The position numbers and the translations under genes were made by a program. This document shows, in pieces, positions 55,190-64,000 of a stretch of DNA of 64,000 nt. Position 1 is the stretch's first letter. Each line of letters starts with the position of its first letter. The notes below the pieces were generated by a model. The model searched no databases, was not told where the DNA came from, and worked only from the letters and a program-made list of their open reading frames with translations. The stretch is taken from assembly GCA_009801085.1 (NCBI GenBank), contig VNWV01000003.1, positions 1,922,001-1,986,000 on the forward strand, given 5' to 3'. Source of the DNA: Lasiodiplodia sp. COLG20 (Eukaryota; Ascomycota; Dothideomycetes; Botryosphaeriales; Botryosphaeriaceae).

Positions 55190-56491
55190 TCATCCCCAGT
55201 ACATTCCCCAGATGGTATCTCCCTCCGGAACCAGCCAGTTGCGTTCCCATGAAGCAAGCGTGGCGAAAGGTCGGCGTCGCTCCGCACCCAGATCCGCCTC
55301 ATCGTCCCGAATGGCATTCATGACTCCACTCCACCGCATCCTGTCCACGTCTCCCAGGTCGAGCCACATGCGCTCCGCATCGTCGTCGTCGACGTTCTTG
55401 TCGGCCTCTGTGGCGACGCGCGGCCTGACATAGCCTCTGCGCATGCCGGCGGCCTGTTGTTGCTGATGGCGGTGCTCGTCGTCGGACGACGGTTCGGAGT
55501 CCTCCTGCGGCTCGGATCCCTGCCACCACGAGCCCTCCCACCGGCTCTCTGCGAGGTCTTGGCGCCAGGACGAAGCTAGGAAGCGGTCGACGCGGCTGCT
55601 GCTGTTGTCGGCTTGGTTCTCGTACTGGACGACGTACTCGAGCTGCAGTGGTAGGCTTGTCTGGACGGCCGAGGTGAGCCAAGCAGGCAGACAGCGCGTA
55701 ATGTCTGGTTGATCCTGCTGCTGGTGGTGGTGGTTGTGGTGGTGGTAAGGCTGGTGGTGGTGCTGCTGCTGGAAGTGGAGTAGATCTTCCGGCTGGGACT
55801 CTGGCTGGTACTGCTGGTACGGCGGCATTGTGTCGGCGGTGGACGTGGCGGCCGCTTCTTGCATGCGCGCCGTCCAGAAGCTGTCCTGGTCGAACCAGGC
55901 GGACATGTCGTGCGTGGTGGTGGTGGGTTCGGTGGTGGTGGAGGGCGGCGGGAGTGAGAAGGAAGGAACCCCGAAGTGGTGGGGGTGGGTGATAGCAGGC
56001 TGTTCGTAGCCCTGCTGTTGCTGCGGCTGTTGCTCCCAGCCGGTGTACCAGGCGGCGGCCTGGCAGGTGGCCTGCCACTGTTGTTGCCACTGCTGCCACT
56101 GCTGTTCCTCCCACAGCAGCAGCAGGTCATCCTCCTCGCCCGCCAGGGGCTGGTATGGCGTTGCCTGTGGGCTCCAGGCGAACGCGCGACCGTCCTGGCG
56201 GAACGGGGAGGACGACTGCTGCTGCTCCCACTGTTCGGCTGTATTCTGCTCCACTTCAGTGGCATTGGTAACTCTTGTGAGGATCTTGTGGGCTCGGTAC
56301 TCACTCGTTGTTCGTGACGACGTCGTCGGCGGTAGCGGCGGAGTCGTTTGGTGATGGTGTTGTTGGAGGACGCCGAAGATCTTGGTGTCGTTTGCTTGCG
56401 AAAGAGGAAGACACTGGAAGAAGCATGTCCGAAACAGGTTAGACCGGAGTGGGAAAGGTAGGCACTTAAGCATTCGCGGGCATGTAAACAT
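55190..56491 (-). CDS. Gln/His/Trp-rich protein of unknown function
   Basis: A 433-codon open frame with a real ATG. The middle is extremely rich in Gln, His and Trp (EEQQWQQWQQQWQATCQAAA, HHHQPYHHHNHHHQQQDQPD). The C-terminal third is more regular and acidic: SRVDRFLASSWRQDLAESRW, DDDDAERMWLDLGDVDRMRW and a Trp-rich end (TLASWERNWLVPEGDTIWGM). The length, acidic and aromatic C-terminus and strand-consistent composition favour coding, but repeats of this type can create long frames by chance. The first 45 residues are dubious: a CAG acceptor-like site near 56410 suggests the ATG may lie elsewhere or a 5' intron exists. No family is recognised. Confidence 0.55.
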   Translation of the reverse strand: MFTCPRMLKCLPFPLRSNLFRTCFFQCLPLSQANDTKIFGVLQQHHHQTTPPLPPTTSSRTTSEYRAHKILTRVTNATEVEQNTAEQWEQQQSSSPFRQDGRAFAWSPQATPYQPLAGEEDDLLLLWEEQQWQQWQQQWQATCQAAAWYTGWEQQPQQQQGYEQPAITHPHHFGVPSFSLPPPSTTTEPTTTTHDMSAWFDQDSFWTARMQEAAATSTADTMPPYQQYQPESQPEDLLHFQQQHHHQPYHHHNHHHQQQDQPDITRCLPAWLTSAVQTSLPLQLEYVVQYENQADNSSSRVDRFLASSWRQDLAESRWEGSWWQGSEPQEDSEPSSDDEHRHQQQQAAGMRRGYVRPRVATEADKNVDDDDAERMWLDLGDVDRMRWSGVMNAIRDDEADLGAERRRPFATLASWERNWLVPEGDTIWGMYWG

Positions 56492-57010
56492 TCAATGCCT
56501 ATTTCAGTATTTCAGAACTGATTTGAATTGCTGCTAGAGGACTAGAAGATCTCCCTAGATCTTTTTGGCAGTATCCGCCAGACTATAAGAACTCGACTGC
56601 GCAAGTCCTCAATGCAGCCGCATGCCCTACTGCACAACCAATTACCCCATTTGTAAGAAAGTCCGCCCTGAATATCCGTTTCTATTATCCAAGCCCCGTC
56701 CTCCATTTTCAAAATGCTCCTCCTTGGCCAGTTGTAGAGAAAAGAAAAGGCCTTGATCAAAAGAAAGCAAGAGTAGCCGCATCAGCAGCAAAGCCGCCAA
56801 CGCCAGTGTGGATCAAGAAAAGCCAATGGCAAGAGGTAGAAAACAAAGGAAAAGAAGCCCGCCAGTCAGTCCGGGAAAAGGGACATCAGACAAGGGTCCG
56901 CGCCGCCCACTACTGCACACACCGGGCGGTCGCCTTCTTTCCTCTCTTTCTCTGTTTCGATGCTTTCCCCTAACTCGTTGATGGTAAGTCTTGTAAGGAT
57001 GTTTGCTGAC
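56492..57010. other. intergenic region, no gene seen
   Basis: 519 bp between two minus-strand genes, expected to contain the promoter of the Gln-rich gene and the 3' UTR of the next. Confidence 0.45.
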
Positions 57011-57794
57011 TTAGCGGGTATTGTTGCGGCGGTGGCCAAGACCATCGAGGCCAACACCGCCGTCCAGGTCGTCGTCATCACTGTCCCTCTTGGTATTGTA
57101 GAACTTGGCGAGCTCGTTCTCGGCGGCGCCGGGCTGCGGGAGGAGGCGGCGGAGCATGGCTCCAATCTCAGCATCGGAGCTCTTAGCAAGGAAGTCGCTG
57201 ATATCGGTGCCGTGGTTGGCACGGAAGTTCTCAGCGTTGACGGCCTTGGTAGCGGTGGTGTCGGTGTTGGCCTGGGTGGGGACGAAGTACGCAGTGGCTG
57301 GGTCGCCCATACGGGGGGCGGGACGGATGCCAGGCTGCTGCTGCTGGCTGGTAGCGAAGGCGGGAGAAGATTGAGGGTAAGTGCCGTTGGCGCCGTTAAC
57401 ATGGTTATAAGCGCCGTTGGTGTAGTTGACAGTCAGCTGGTTGTTGTACCGAGGAGGAGATGCCACGGGGACAAGAGCTTGGGACATGGAGGTGCGAGCG
57501 GAGCCGGAGCTGCCGCTAGTCTGGCGACGGTGCTGGAGGTGAGCGCGCGGAGCTGTGGGCGGTGGCATGACATGTTCCTGGTAGGGAACGCCCGAGTCGC
57601 GGAAGATCTGGACCAGGCTGCGCGGGTCGTTGTACAGGTCTATGGCTGCAATGTTGGTCATCGAAAGGCCAGGAGAGCCATGAAGCCGCCTTACCGGGTA
57701 CGTTGCAGAGAGCCTTCTTCTGCTCGTCGGTCATGTGAGGAACGTCCTTGGGACGATGCTTGCCCGTGCGCCTGGGAGTGTCCCTGTCCGCCAT
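57011..57794 (-). CDS. conserved-looking hypothetical protein
   Basis: A 244-aa protein in two exons, 57794-57695 and 57645-57011, over a 49-bp GTAAGG..CAG intron with a TGACC branch. The N-terminus is basic and short (MADRDTPRRTGKHRPKDVPH). It leads into a compact block (MTDEQKKALCNVPAIDLYND then PRSLVQIFRDSGVPYQEHV) that spans the exon junction smoothly, which supports the splice. The middle is Ser/Asn/Gln-rich. A second ordered block near 190-225 (SDFLAKSSDAEIGAMLRRLL) looks helical, and the tail is acidic (DSDDDDLDGG). No known domain and no signal peptide are seen. I do not assign a function. Confidence 0.75.
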
Positions 57795-58898
57795 GGTGGC
57801 TCAGAAGTAGAGAACGAACGTGAGCGCGAAGTTGCGTTGAAGCGGATGAGTCGCGCCGGTCGGGTGCCGGGATGGAGAGGTAGGTGGGAGTGTAGGCGGG
57901 TGAAGAAAGTTGGAGCGGAGCGGGCGTGTCTTTTTATGACGGCACGGTGCGGGCGACACGCAGGCGGGTACATATGCAGGCGAGCAAGCGTTCAGAGGCA
58001 GGTGCGAGGGCCTGACATGTGCCACCACTGATTGATTCTCTTAACTCAGGTAGAATCACTTCCAGCTCTTACCTCAAGCTGGACACTCTTCACTCTCTAC
58101 CTCACTGTTTCAACAAATTGGTTCTCTCTTTTTTTCTATAGCACCACGTTCCGCCTCAATGTTCAAGTTCTACGTGGTGTCCCAGCGCCAACTTCGGGTC
58201 CTACACTTAAGCGCATGAAGTCGTCAAACCGCAGCATCGAGTCAAGCACGAGAAGTCGTAGAGCATGGCACCGTTCCAAGTAAGCTCCACCAAGGTATTT
58301 CTTCATTTCTACTCTGGACTCGATTGTGGAGGTTCTCTACACTGCCGAAGCATTTTCTACGGCTGATGTTCTAAATTTAGGATCGTCACTTAAAGTTACT
58401 TACGCGAAGCAACGGCCACACTTCAACAAAAAGACGATGGCAATTTCTTGAAAGTAGGGAGAGACACGTCAAAGGGTAGAGGTGATGAGTATATCGAGTA
58501 GATGCGTTGAAATATAATTTACAGCATGCTTGACTCGGGAGCAGAAGCCACGTGCCACATAAAGGGGCATCGCATGGCTGTGCCTCATAATCTCAGGCAG
58601 GCTTCTCTGAGGCCAAGAACGAAGTGCGTTGCGTCACAGGGAGAAATTGGTCGAGGCGTGTCATTAAGAAGGCAGCGGGCGAGTAGGCTTCCATCCCGAT
58701 TCTGGAAGATCCTATTTATCCTTTGCGCTGACAGCTGTCATGTAAATCATTCAGCTCCCCCTGCTCAGCTGATGACAATCAGCCCGAGCGCCTCCCTGCG
58801 GCCCGGGAGTCTTTGGAGAGCGGGTCCACCTCACCTCCGCAGTCGCACGTGCCGCCTTCGGCAACCACCAGCACCACGTCATTTAGTAGGGCCATATC
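57795..58898. promoter_or_regulatory. intergenic region between divergent hypothetical and APH-like genes
   Basis: 1.1 kb between two divergent starts. A minus-strand ATAAAAAG near 57930-57938, 140 bp above the ATG at 57794, is a weak TATA candidate. No gene is supported here. Confidence 0.4.
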
Positions 58899-60686
58899 AT
58901 GAGCAAACGCGCCGCCGGCGTCGCTCGAAAAGTCACTCAACCCTCACTACTGCCCGGGGAGGGCTCCCGGAGCAACCCCAACATGCCCAGCAGCATCAAG
59001 AGGCTCTTCGCCTGCCTCGACGACACCGGCGCCGACGCCGACGCCGCGCAACAGGCCACCCACCGCTCGTTGAAAGGGTCCACGGGATCTGCAACAAGCT
59101 CCGCCGGCACCCACTCGGCCAAGACACTGCGTACCAGCCCCAGCACCTCCGTCCTCACCCGCACAACCACATCGCTCCGGAAAGTCGCCCGCAGGCTCCG
59201 CAGCAATCCCATCGCGCCGCAGCGCAGCTTCAAGGGGCCTACCGACCACGCCCCCCGTTTCTCCGAGGATACCGAGGTTGACGATCCCAATGGCCGCTGG
59301 GGCCCCATTCTTTCCATCTCGGACGAAGCCCTAGTTAGCCTCGTCAGCCTGTTCACCTTCTCGACCCAGAGAAAGTCGGCCACCAACATTGCCGTCATCG
59401 CCCGCACACATGGCCGCAACAACGCTCTCTTCACCGTCCAGTATAACTGTCCCTCCTTAGTCAAAGTCTGCGTGCGCGTGCCGGCCTGCGGCTGGGGCAA
59501 CCGCTGGCTGCCGTGCGACGCTGATGCACTGCGAAATGTCGCCAACACCATGCGCTACGTCCAGAAGCACACCACTCTGCCTGTCCCGGATGTCCTCCAG
59601 TATGACACCACCTTCAATAATGCCATCGGCGCTCCCTACCTCATGATGTCCCACGTCGACGGCCGTCCACTGCCCGAAGTCTGGTACGACCGTGCCGCTG
59701 GCAGCACCAAAGCCCTTGAGGACAAACGCCAGATCCTCCTTCGTTCCCTGGCTACTGTAGCTGCCTCTCTACGATCTCTTACCTTTACGAAAATGGGGCC
59801 GCTTCTCTTCCGTCCCGTCAACGGCGACGACCAGGACCAGCACCCTTATGTTGCCGCCGCCGTCATGGCCCCCTTCGGTCGTCCCATGAAGAAGTCGAAG
59901 GGGAAATTCAACCCCCAAGACCACCTCTCCACGCCTGAGAGCGACTCCCGCGCCTTCTTCTTCCACTGCCTCGACGCAGCCCGCGCCTACGCCATCGCCC
60001 ACGAGCGCACGAGCGAAGTGCGTGGCGTCTTCAAGCTGTGGCGCCTGCTGATGGAGGAAATGCCCTGGCCCGAGCGTTCCAGCAGCACGAAGATTATCAA
60101 TGGTAATTGTAAGTCCAACGACGAGGAAGAAGAAGGAGTAGAAACCTTCGTCCTCGGTCCGCCCGCAGACTTCGATGCTGCGAGCATCCTGGTCGACGAG
60201 CACTCGGGCGCCGTCGTTGGCGTCGTCGGCTGGGATGGGCTCGAGACACAGCCGCTGATGCTCGGGTGGCCAACCTGTCCAGATCTGTTGACGGTGGACT
60301 GGACGCGTGGCATCTCTTGGCCTCGCCGTCCCCCCTTTGCGGCGAGAACGAAAGAGATGGCTACGGTGGATATTATTGAGGATGGCCGCAGCTGGGATGC
60401 GTATCGTGCCGATTACGCGGCGCACTTGCAGGAAGCCATCGGCGGCGGCGGCGGCCAGGCGGGCGGGTTTTCATGCGAGCTGTACGCAAGGAAGGGCCAC
60501 TTGTACCAGGCTGTGCTAAGGAGTCTGGATGACCTCGATCAGATGAGGGAGGTACTGGATCGGGTGCTGGAGGTGACGTTGCCGAGGGTGAGGAGGGCTG
60601 ACCTGGTCGTGTCGGTGGGGGAGGCCGGCTTGAGTGCGGAGCAGGAACGCTATGTGAGGGCGAAGTTCAGAGAATTGCTGAGGTGA
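58899..60686 (+). CDS. APH-like kinase-fold protein with degenerate catalytic site
   Basis: A 595-aa single-exon protein of the fungal aminoglycoside-phosphotransferase-like (APH, protein-kinase-like fold) group. The N-terminal 130 residues are basic and Ser/Thr-rich. From about 180: SLVKVCVRVPACGWGNRW includes the ATP-lysine candidate Lys189. NTMRYVQKHTTLPVPDVLQY, NAIGAPYLMMSHVDGRPLPE and LEDKRQILLRSLATVAASLR align with the paralog at 62374. The catalytic loop reads GPPADFDAASILVDE (420-434): the His is replaced by Pro and the Mg-binding Asn by Ser429. The DFG-equivalent Asp is Gly444 in VVGWDGL. Three of the usual catalytic positions are therefore changed, although the frame is intact over 1.8 kb. 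This points to a pseudokinase role or a different chemistry. The substrate is unknown. Confidence 0.8.
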   Translation: MSKRAAGVARKVTQPSLLPGEGSRSNPNMPSSIKRLFACLDDTGADADAAQQATHRSLKGSTGSATSSAGTHSAKTLRTSPSTSVLTRTTTSLRKVARRLRSNPIAPQRSFKGPTDHAPRFSEDTEVDDPNGRWGPILSISDEALVSLVSLFTFSTQRKSATNIAVIARTHGRNNALFTVQYNCPSLVKVCVRVPACGWGNRWLPCDADALRNVANTMRYVQKHTTLPVPDVLQYDTTFNNAIGAPYLMMSHVDGRPLPEVWYDRAAGSTKALEDKRQILLRSLATVAASLRSLTFTKMGPLLFRPVNGDDQDQHPYVAAAVMAPFGRPMKKSKGKFNPQDHLSTPESDSRAFFFHCLDAARAYAIAHERTSEVRGVFKLWRLLMEEMPWPERSSSTKIINGNCKSNDEEEEGVETFVLGPPADFDAASILVDEHSGAVVGVVGWDGLETQPLMLGWPTCPDLLTVDWTRGISWPRRPPFAARTKEMATVDIIEDGRSWDAYRADYAAHLQEAIGGGGGQAGGFSCELYARKGHLYQAVLRSLDDLDQMREVLDRVLEVTLPRVRRADLVVSVGEAGLSAEQERYVRAKFRELLR

Positions 60687-61072
60687 GGGAGTAATGCCGG
60701 TGGACGTGGTTGCTAACAGCTGGGCAGACGGTAATTTTCCCGACTGGGAGAGAGTGAAGAAGACGGAATGCGTTCTTTATACGGACCACTCGTTTGCGAT
60801 GGCTTCATCATATTGTCAACAAACAACCCTGAAACTAATGGCGTTCGCCACCACTTAAAATTGGCTGTTTTTAGTTCATGGCTGAAAGGTAGTTCTGGAG
60901 TCTGGAACATCGTCTCATTAGTGTGGGGCAAAAGACATATTCTGCAAGTGTCCCGGCCTGAGAAGGTTTAATTCGCAGATATCATTCGTTGTCAACTGCA
61001 AAATGCTGCAGAGCGAAACACAACACCAAAAAAAAAAAAAGCATATTCTCACATATACTAGATAGATGGAAT
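60687..61072. other. intergenic region between convergent genes
   Basis: 386 bp containing the 3' UTRs of the APH-like and Cys-rich genes. A 13-nt A run is at 61028-61040. No gene was seen. Confidence 0.45.
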
Positions 61073-61403
61073 TTACTCCTCACGGATAGCACTCTTCTTC
61101 GTCTTCTTTTTCTTCTCCTGCCGATGCGGCTCCTTCATCTCCGACGAAGGATCTTCAACAGCTGCAGTGACGTCTGAGGCCATCTGCCTGCGCGGCTGCA
61201 CGGCAGCGGCATCCTTTTGCCGCAAATCTTCGACATCGCGACCCGTCTTTAGAGCCTGCGCCTCCTTGTTGTAGCCCTCTCGATAGGGGTGGATCTGGCA
61301 GCCGATTCGGGGTACGAGAGAAGATCTGCAGTCCTTGACCTCGCAGAGGACTTGGTGACCTTGTGTCCAACAGCGGGGTTTGGACGATTTTCTGCAGGCA
61401 TGG
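61073..61403 (-). CDS. Cys-rich protein with Lys-rich tail, 3' exon (5' part unresolved)
   Basis: The exon 61403-61073 follows a good acceptor (CTAAC branch, CACTACAG) and encodes 109 residues to a TAA. It begins HACRKSSKPRCWTQGHQVLC, continues EVKDCRSSLVPRIGCQIHPY and EGYNKEAQALKTGRDVEDLR, and ends in KKKKTKKSAIREE. Cys at spaced positions with CW..GHQ.LC..C looks like a small zinc-binding module of the kind seen in uncharacterised fungal proteins. The upstream exon could not be fixed: an ATG at 61542 starts a short basic frame (MGQRKIHTSKGRTGG), but no strong GT donor of the right phase follows. An alternative unspliced frame begins MPAENRPNP at 61401 and lacks cysteines. The coding call rests on the conserved-looking Cys pattern. 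Confidence 0.5.
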
Positions 61404-62373
61404 CTGTAGTGGGAGCGAGCCGGTTAGCCAAGGAAGAGATGCAAGAGGGAGGGGTGGGAGAGACGAGCCAGTGGTGGTTCCTCCTCTTTCCTCCAGTCCT
61501 GCCCTTGCTGGTATGGATTTTGCGTTGCCCCATTGCTGTAGGTATGATTACAATGATGCTTTGGAGAGCTGTTACACTGTGAGCAACTTTGGTGGTTTCG
61601 GAATCAGGGACGTATATGGCGATGCAGTGTGGAGTATTGCGTAAAAATGGAGGAGATGCGATTGGAAGTTTTAGGCGGATCAGGATCGGGAGTGAAGGCT
61701 TTAATTCCAAGTATATTCTACAAGTAATAGCAGGCCTTGCAATTTATAGGGCAGTGTTGCTCGCGAAGCTCTACAGGCAGTTTCAGATGCGAGATGTTTC
61801 GGCAGTGTCCAAAACACCAAGACGTGAGTCAGACGCTGAAGCACTCAGTGGCCGGAAAATGGAAGACACTCATAAGCCACAGAGACTGACATCTGAAAAT
61901 ATGCGTGATGCGTGAATCATGGGAAGTGGTTCAGCCAGGGTTGAGATATGATTAGCGGCATGCGGAGGCGATCTTCAGTAGCTATTTGAGATACGTGGAA
62001 TCATGATGAATGTGATTTGTTAAAACTTAGCGTGGGTGTAATGCTAATGCGGGTGTCTAGAATAAAGTATAGAAGACACGTGCCTGGGATCAGGTGCCAG
62101 TCGAGGGTGATTGAAGCTTTCATTGCCGGACAATTATAATTATTATAGAAGCCAGTATTAAAGAGTAAATGGAAAATAACATGGTGGTTGTCCAGGAAAC
62201 CTTTGTACGCAGGTGAACCGAGGTGGTTCCAAGGGGAAATTTGCGGGATAAGGTAGCCACGGTTGACTGTCAAGTCTGCACACTTCCTTCGCCTTCTTTA
62301 TTACATCATGCAGTGTGTGTTTTGACACAGCATCGCACCTGCCACGTTGAGGAGCTGGCAAACACCGACCATC
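61404..62373. other. region upstream of the second APH-like gene
   Basis: Contains the unresolved 5' exon(s) of the Cys-rich gene (probably 61404-61720) and then about 650 bp that is AT-richer than average, expected to hold the promoter of the APH-like gene at 62374. Nothing else is supported. Confidence 0.4.
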
Positions 62374-63939
62374 ATGCACAAATTCAAGCGCGTCTTCGAG
62401 AATTTCTTGGACAGCATCCGTTATGGCCGGGCAAAGGTCAACTTATCCTCCGGCGCCACCTCACCCACTCTGGTCCCTACCGATTCCGAGGCTCCCACCA
62501 CCGCCCGTTCAATTTCCATGTCATGCAAGAAAAAACTACGCCACACGCTGCGTAAGGCGCTCCGCAAGCTCGGGCTGAAGCCGCCGAAGCACAAGCATAC
62601 GGCCTCACAGCAGCCAACGCCCGAAACGCATCCGGCCCCGGCAAGCAAGGACACGTTTGGCGGTGTGCGCAGGATCCGCGACGAGGAAGTGGTTGAGCTG
62701 GCTCTCGATGTTGCATCCAAGGGCTCACAGATTCCCAAAAGCATCCTCGCTGACGGGTCGCACGTCAGGGTGGTGAAGAGAGCGCATGGCTTCAACAATC
62801 TCGTCTTCATTGTACAATACTCGGAGAGCCTGAAGGTGTGTGTGCGTGTACCGGCGTGCGCGTGGAAAGGCGCATGGACGAAGCAGGATGCCGTGGCGAT
62901 GCGCACCTCTGCCCTTAGCATGCGCTACATCAAGCGCCACACCAGCTATCCCATCCCAGATGTCATCACTTACGACACTACCTTTGACAACGCCATTCGC
63001 GCGCCGCACACGATTCTGTTGCACGTTGAAGGGCGCGCCGTAGAGGAACTTTGGTTCGACCAAGACGGCCCCATTCCGCTTGAGGATAAACGCCAGAACA
63101 TTTTACGCTCGTTAGCCCACGCAACGGCACAGCTACGCTCACTGACCTTCGACCAAATGGGAGCTCTCCAGTTCGCCACTAATGATGACGATAGCCCAAC
63201 CATCGGCCCGCCCAGCCTCATGAGCTACGGGGCCAGCCGCACGCCCGACTTTCTCGAGTTCGTCAAAGAAGCCGTGACCCATCCGTCGAGCCGCTCCGAC
63301 ACGTTCGCCCGGGCCCGGCTTGAAGAGTGGAAGCAGATGGTGTTCAAAGGCGGGCTGGGAGAGACGGAGAGGATCCAGGCGTTGGGTACCTACCGGCTCT
63401 TCTCCATGCTTCTAGATGAATTCCCGTTCCCCGCGGCCGACGAGCCCGAGAAATTCATACTCGCGCACCCGGACTTTGACATGCAGAACATCCTCGCCGA
63501 TGAGTACGGAAACGTCACGGCCATCATCGACTGGGATCGAGTCGACAGCCGGCCCCGCTACATGGGATGGTGTGGCCCGCCATTCTTCCTGTCGATGGAC
63601 TGGGACAGCGAGTTCACCTACGCCTGGCCGCACCTGCATGCGTGTGAGATGCCGCCGTTGGATTACGACAGGTTTCGCGCCGACTACGCCCGATACCTGA
63701 GCGAGGCCTGTGGCGGAGAGGGAGATTGCAAGTACGCTGCCAAGGCCCATCTCTTTGACCGCATCGTCGAGGCTCTCGGCCGGACCGCCGTGATGGACGG
63801 GCTGCTCCAGAAGATAGTGGCTCATGTTCTCCCGCGCGTCGATGCTGGAATGGTGAGGCAGTGCATCGGAGCGGGGGCTCTTGCGCCGGAGAGCGAGGAA
63901 ATCATCAGGGCCGGACTGCGGCGGCTGCTTGAGTGTTAG
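62374..63939 (+). CDS. APH-like phosphotransferase, catalytic residues intact
   Basis: A 521-aa single-exon protein of the fungal APH-like family, paralogous to the gene at 58899 and in the same orientation. The N-terminal 95 residues are basic (KKKLRHTLRKALRKLGLKPP). The kinase-like core has HGFNNLVFIVQYSESLKVCV with Lys154. MRYIKRHTSYPIPDVITYDT and LEDKRQNILRSLAHATAQLR follow. The complete catalytic loop HPDFDMQNIL has His365, Asp367 and Asn372 (HxDxxxxN), and the Mg-binding DWD has Asp386. The C-terminal helical lobe (DYDRFRADYARYLSEACGGE) completes the fold. The ATG at 62374 is preferred over the upstream in-frame TTG. The family acts on small-molecule hydroxyls or is uncharacterised in fungi; the substrate is not predictable. 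It ends 61 bp before the window edge. Confidence 0.85.
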   Translation: MHKFKRVFENFLDSIRYGRAKVNLSSGATSPTLVPTDSEAPTTARSISMSCKKKLRHTLRKALRKLGLKPPKHKHTASQQPTPETHPAPASKDTFGGVRRIRDEEVVELALDVASKGSQIPKSILADGSHVRVVKRAHGFNNLVFIVQYSESLKVCVRVPACAWKGAWTKQDAVAMRTSALSMRYIKRHTSYPIPDVITYDTTFDNAIRAPHTILLHVEGRAVEELWFDQDGPIPLEDKRQNILRSLAHATAQLRSLTFDQMGALQFATNDDDSPTIGPPSLMSYGASRTPDFLEFVKEAVTHPSSRSDTFARARLEEWKQMVFKGGLGETERIQALGTYRLFSMLLDEFPFPAADEPEKFILAHPDFDMQNILADEYGNVTAIIDWDRVDSRPRYMGWCGPPFFLSMDWDSEFTYAWPHLHACEMPPLDYDRFRADYARYLSEACGGEGDCKYAAKAHLFDRIVEALGRTAVMDGLLQKIVAHVLPRVDAGMVRQCIGAGALAPESEEIIRAGLRRLLEC

Positions 63940-64000
63940 GACGAAGGTTTTTGATGTTGGCTCGGCCGGCGGCGATTCAGGCAAGGGCGTCGGAGAGCGG

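Noticed and set aside
61249..61710. 153-codon minus-strand frame starting upstream of the Cys-rich exon
   Set aside because: It reads the same DNA in a frame without the cysteine pattern and crosses a good branch site and acceptor; the spliced frame is more convincing.
1..64000. CRISPR arrays, bacterial operons or phage systems
   Set aside because: Spliced genes and fungal families throughout; no regularly spaced repeats were seen.

Overview
This window is nuclear DNA from a filamentous ascomycete (Pezizomycotina), most likely a Dothideomycete. The evidence is that nearly every gene is broken by short introns of 47-75 bp with GT..AG ends and CTNAC-like branch sites. Intergenic spaces run from 0.4 to 3.9 kb, no operons are visible, and the recognisable proteins are fungal (GWT1, Mei5/Sfr1, STB6-like, GID/RMD5, PL3 pectate lyase, a DUF7732-like cell-surface protein, Ysc84/SYLF). 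The assignment below subphylum is inference.

Layout. 0-5 kb: the 5' part of a short-class sterol glucosyltransferase (cut by the left edge), a four-exon APC-family permease, and divergently the recombination mediator Mei5/Sfr1. 5-12 kb: a sparse region holding a CBM48 glycogen-binding protein and a conserved 89-aa Cys-rich protein. 13-20 kb: a Ysc84/SYLF protein, a C2H2 zinc-finger protein whose start codon appears to be split by an intron, and a Ser-rich surface protein. 21-33 kb: a dense, conserved stretch with a six-exon aquaporin (its third intron carries a 43-nt G homopolymer), an STB6-like Sin3-binding protein with a GC-AG intron, head-to-head with RMD5 (GID E3 ligase), and GWT1 (GPI inositol acyltransferase). 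33-37 kb: a 1039-aa low-complexity protein. 39-41 kb: a secreted PL3 pectate lyase next to a 68-aa secreted Cys-containing protein, a plausible plant-interaction pair. 41-58 kb: thymine-DNA glycosylase, a polyQ-containing small heat-shock protein, a Pro/Ser-rich protein, an SREBP-type bHLH factor, a small membrane RING-H2 ligase, a Gln/His-rich protein and a conserved hypothetical. 58-64 kb: two related APH-like kinase-fold genes in the same orientation, one with intact catalytic residues and one degenerate, flanking a Cys-rich gene on the other strand.

The genes do not form one pathway. Local themes are cell surface and wall (GWT1, DUF7732-like, pectate lyase, sterol glucoside), ubiquitin (RMD5, RING-H2), DNA repair (Mei5, TDG) and chromatin/transcription (STB6-like, C2H2, bHLH). 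The features most worth a second look are the paired APH-like active and degenerate paralogs, the split start codon, the G43 tract, a perfect 20-bp inverted repeat at 21062-21130, and the candidate effector. Exon borders were inferred by eye from splice motifs, frame continuity and remembered family sequence; no alignment was run.
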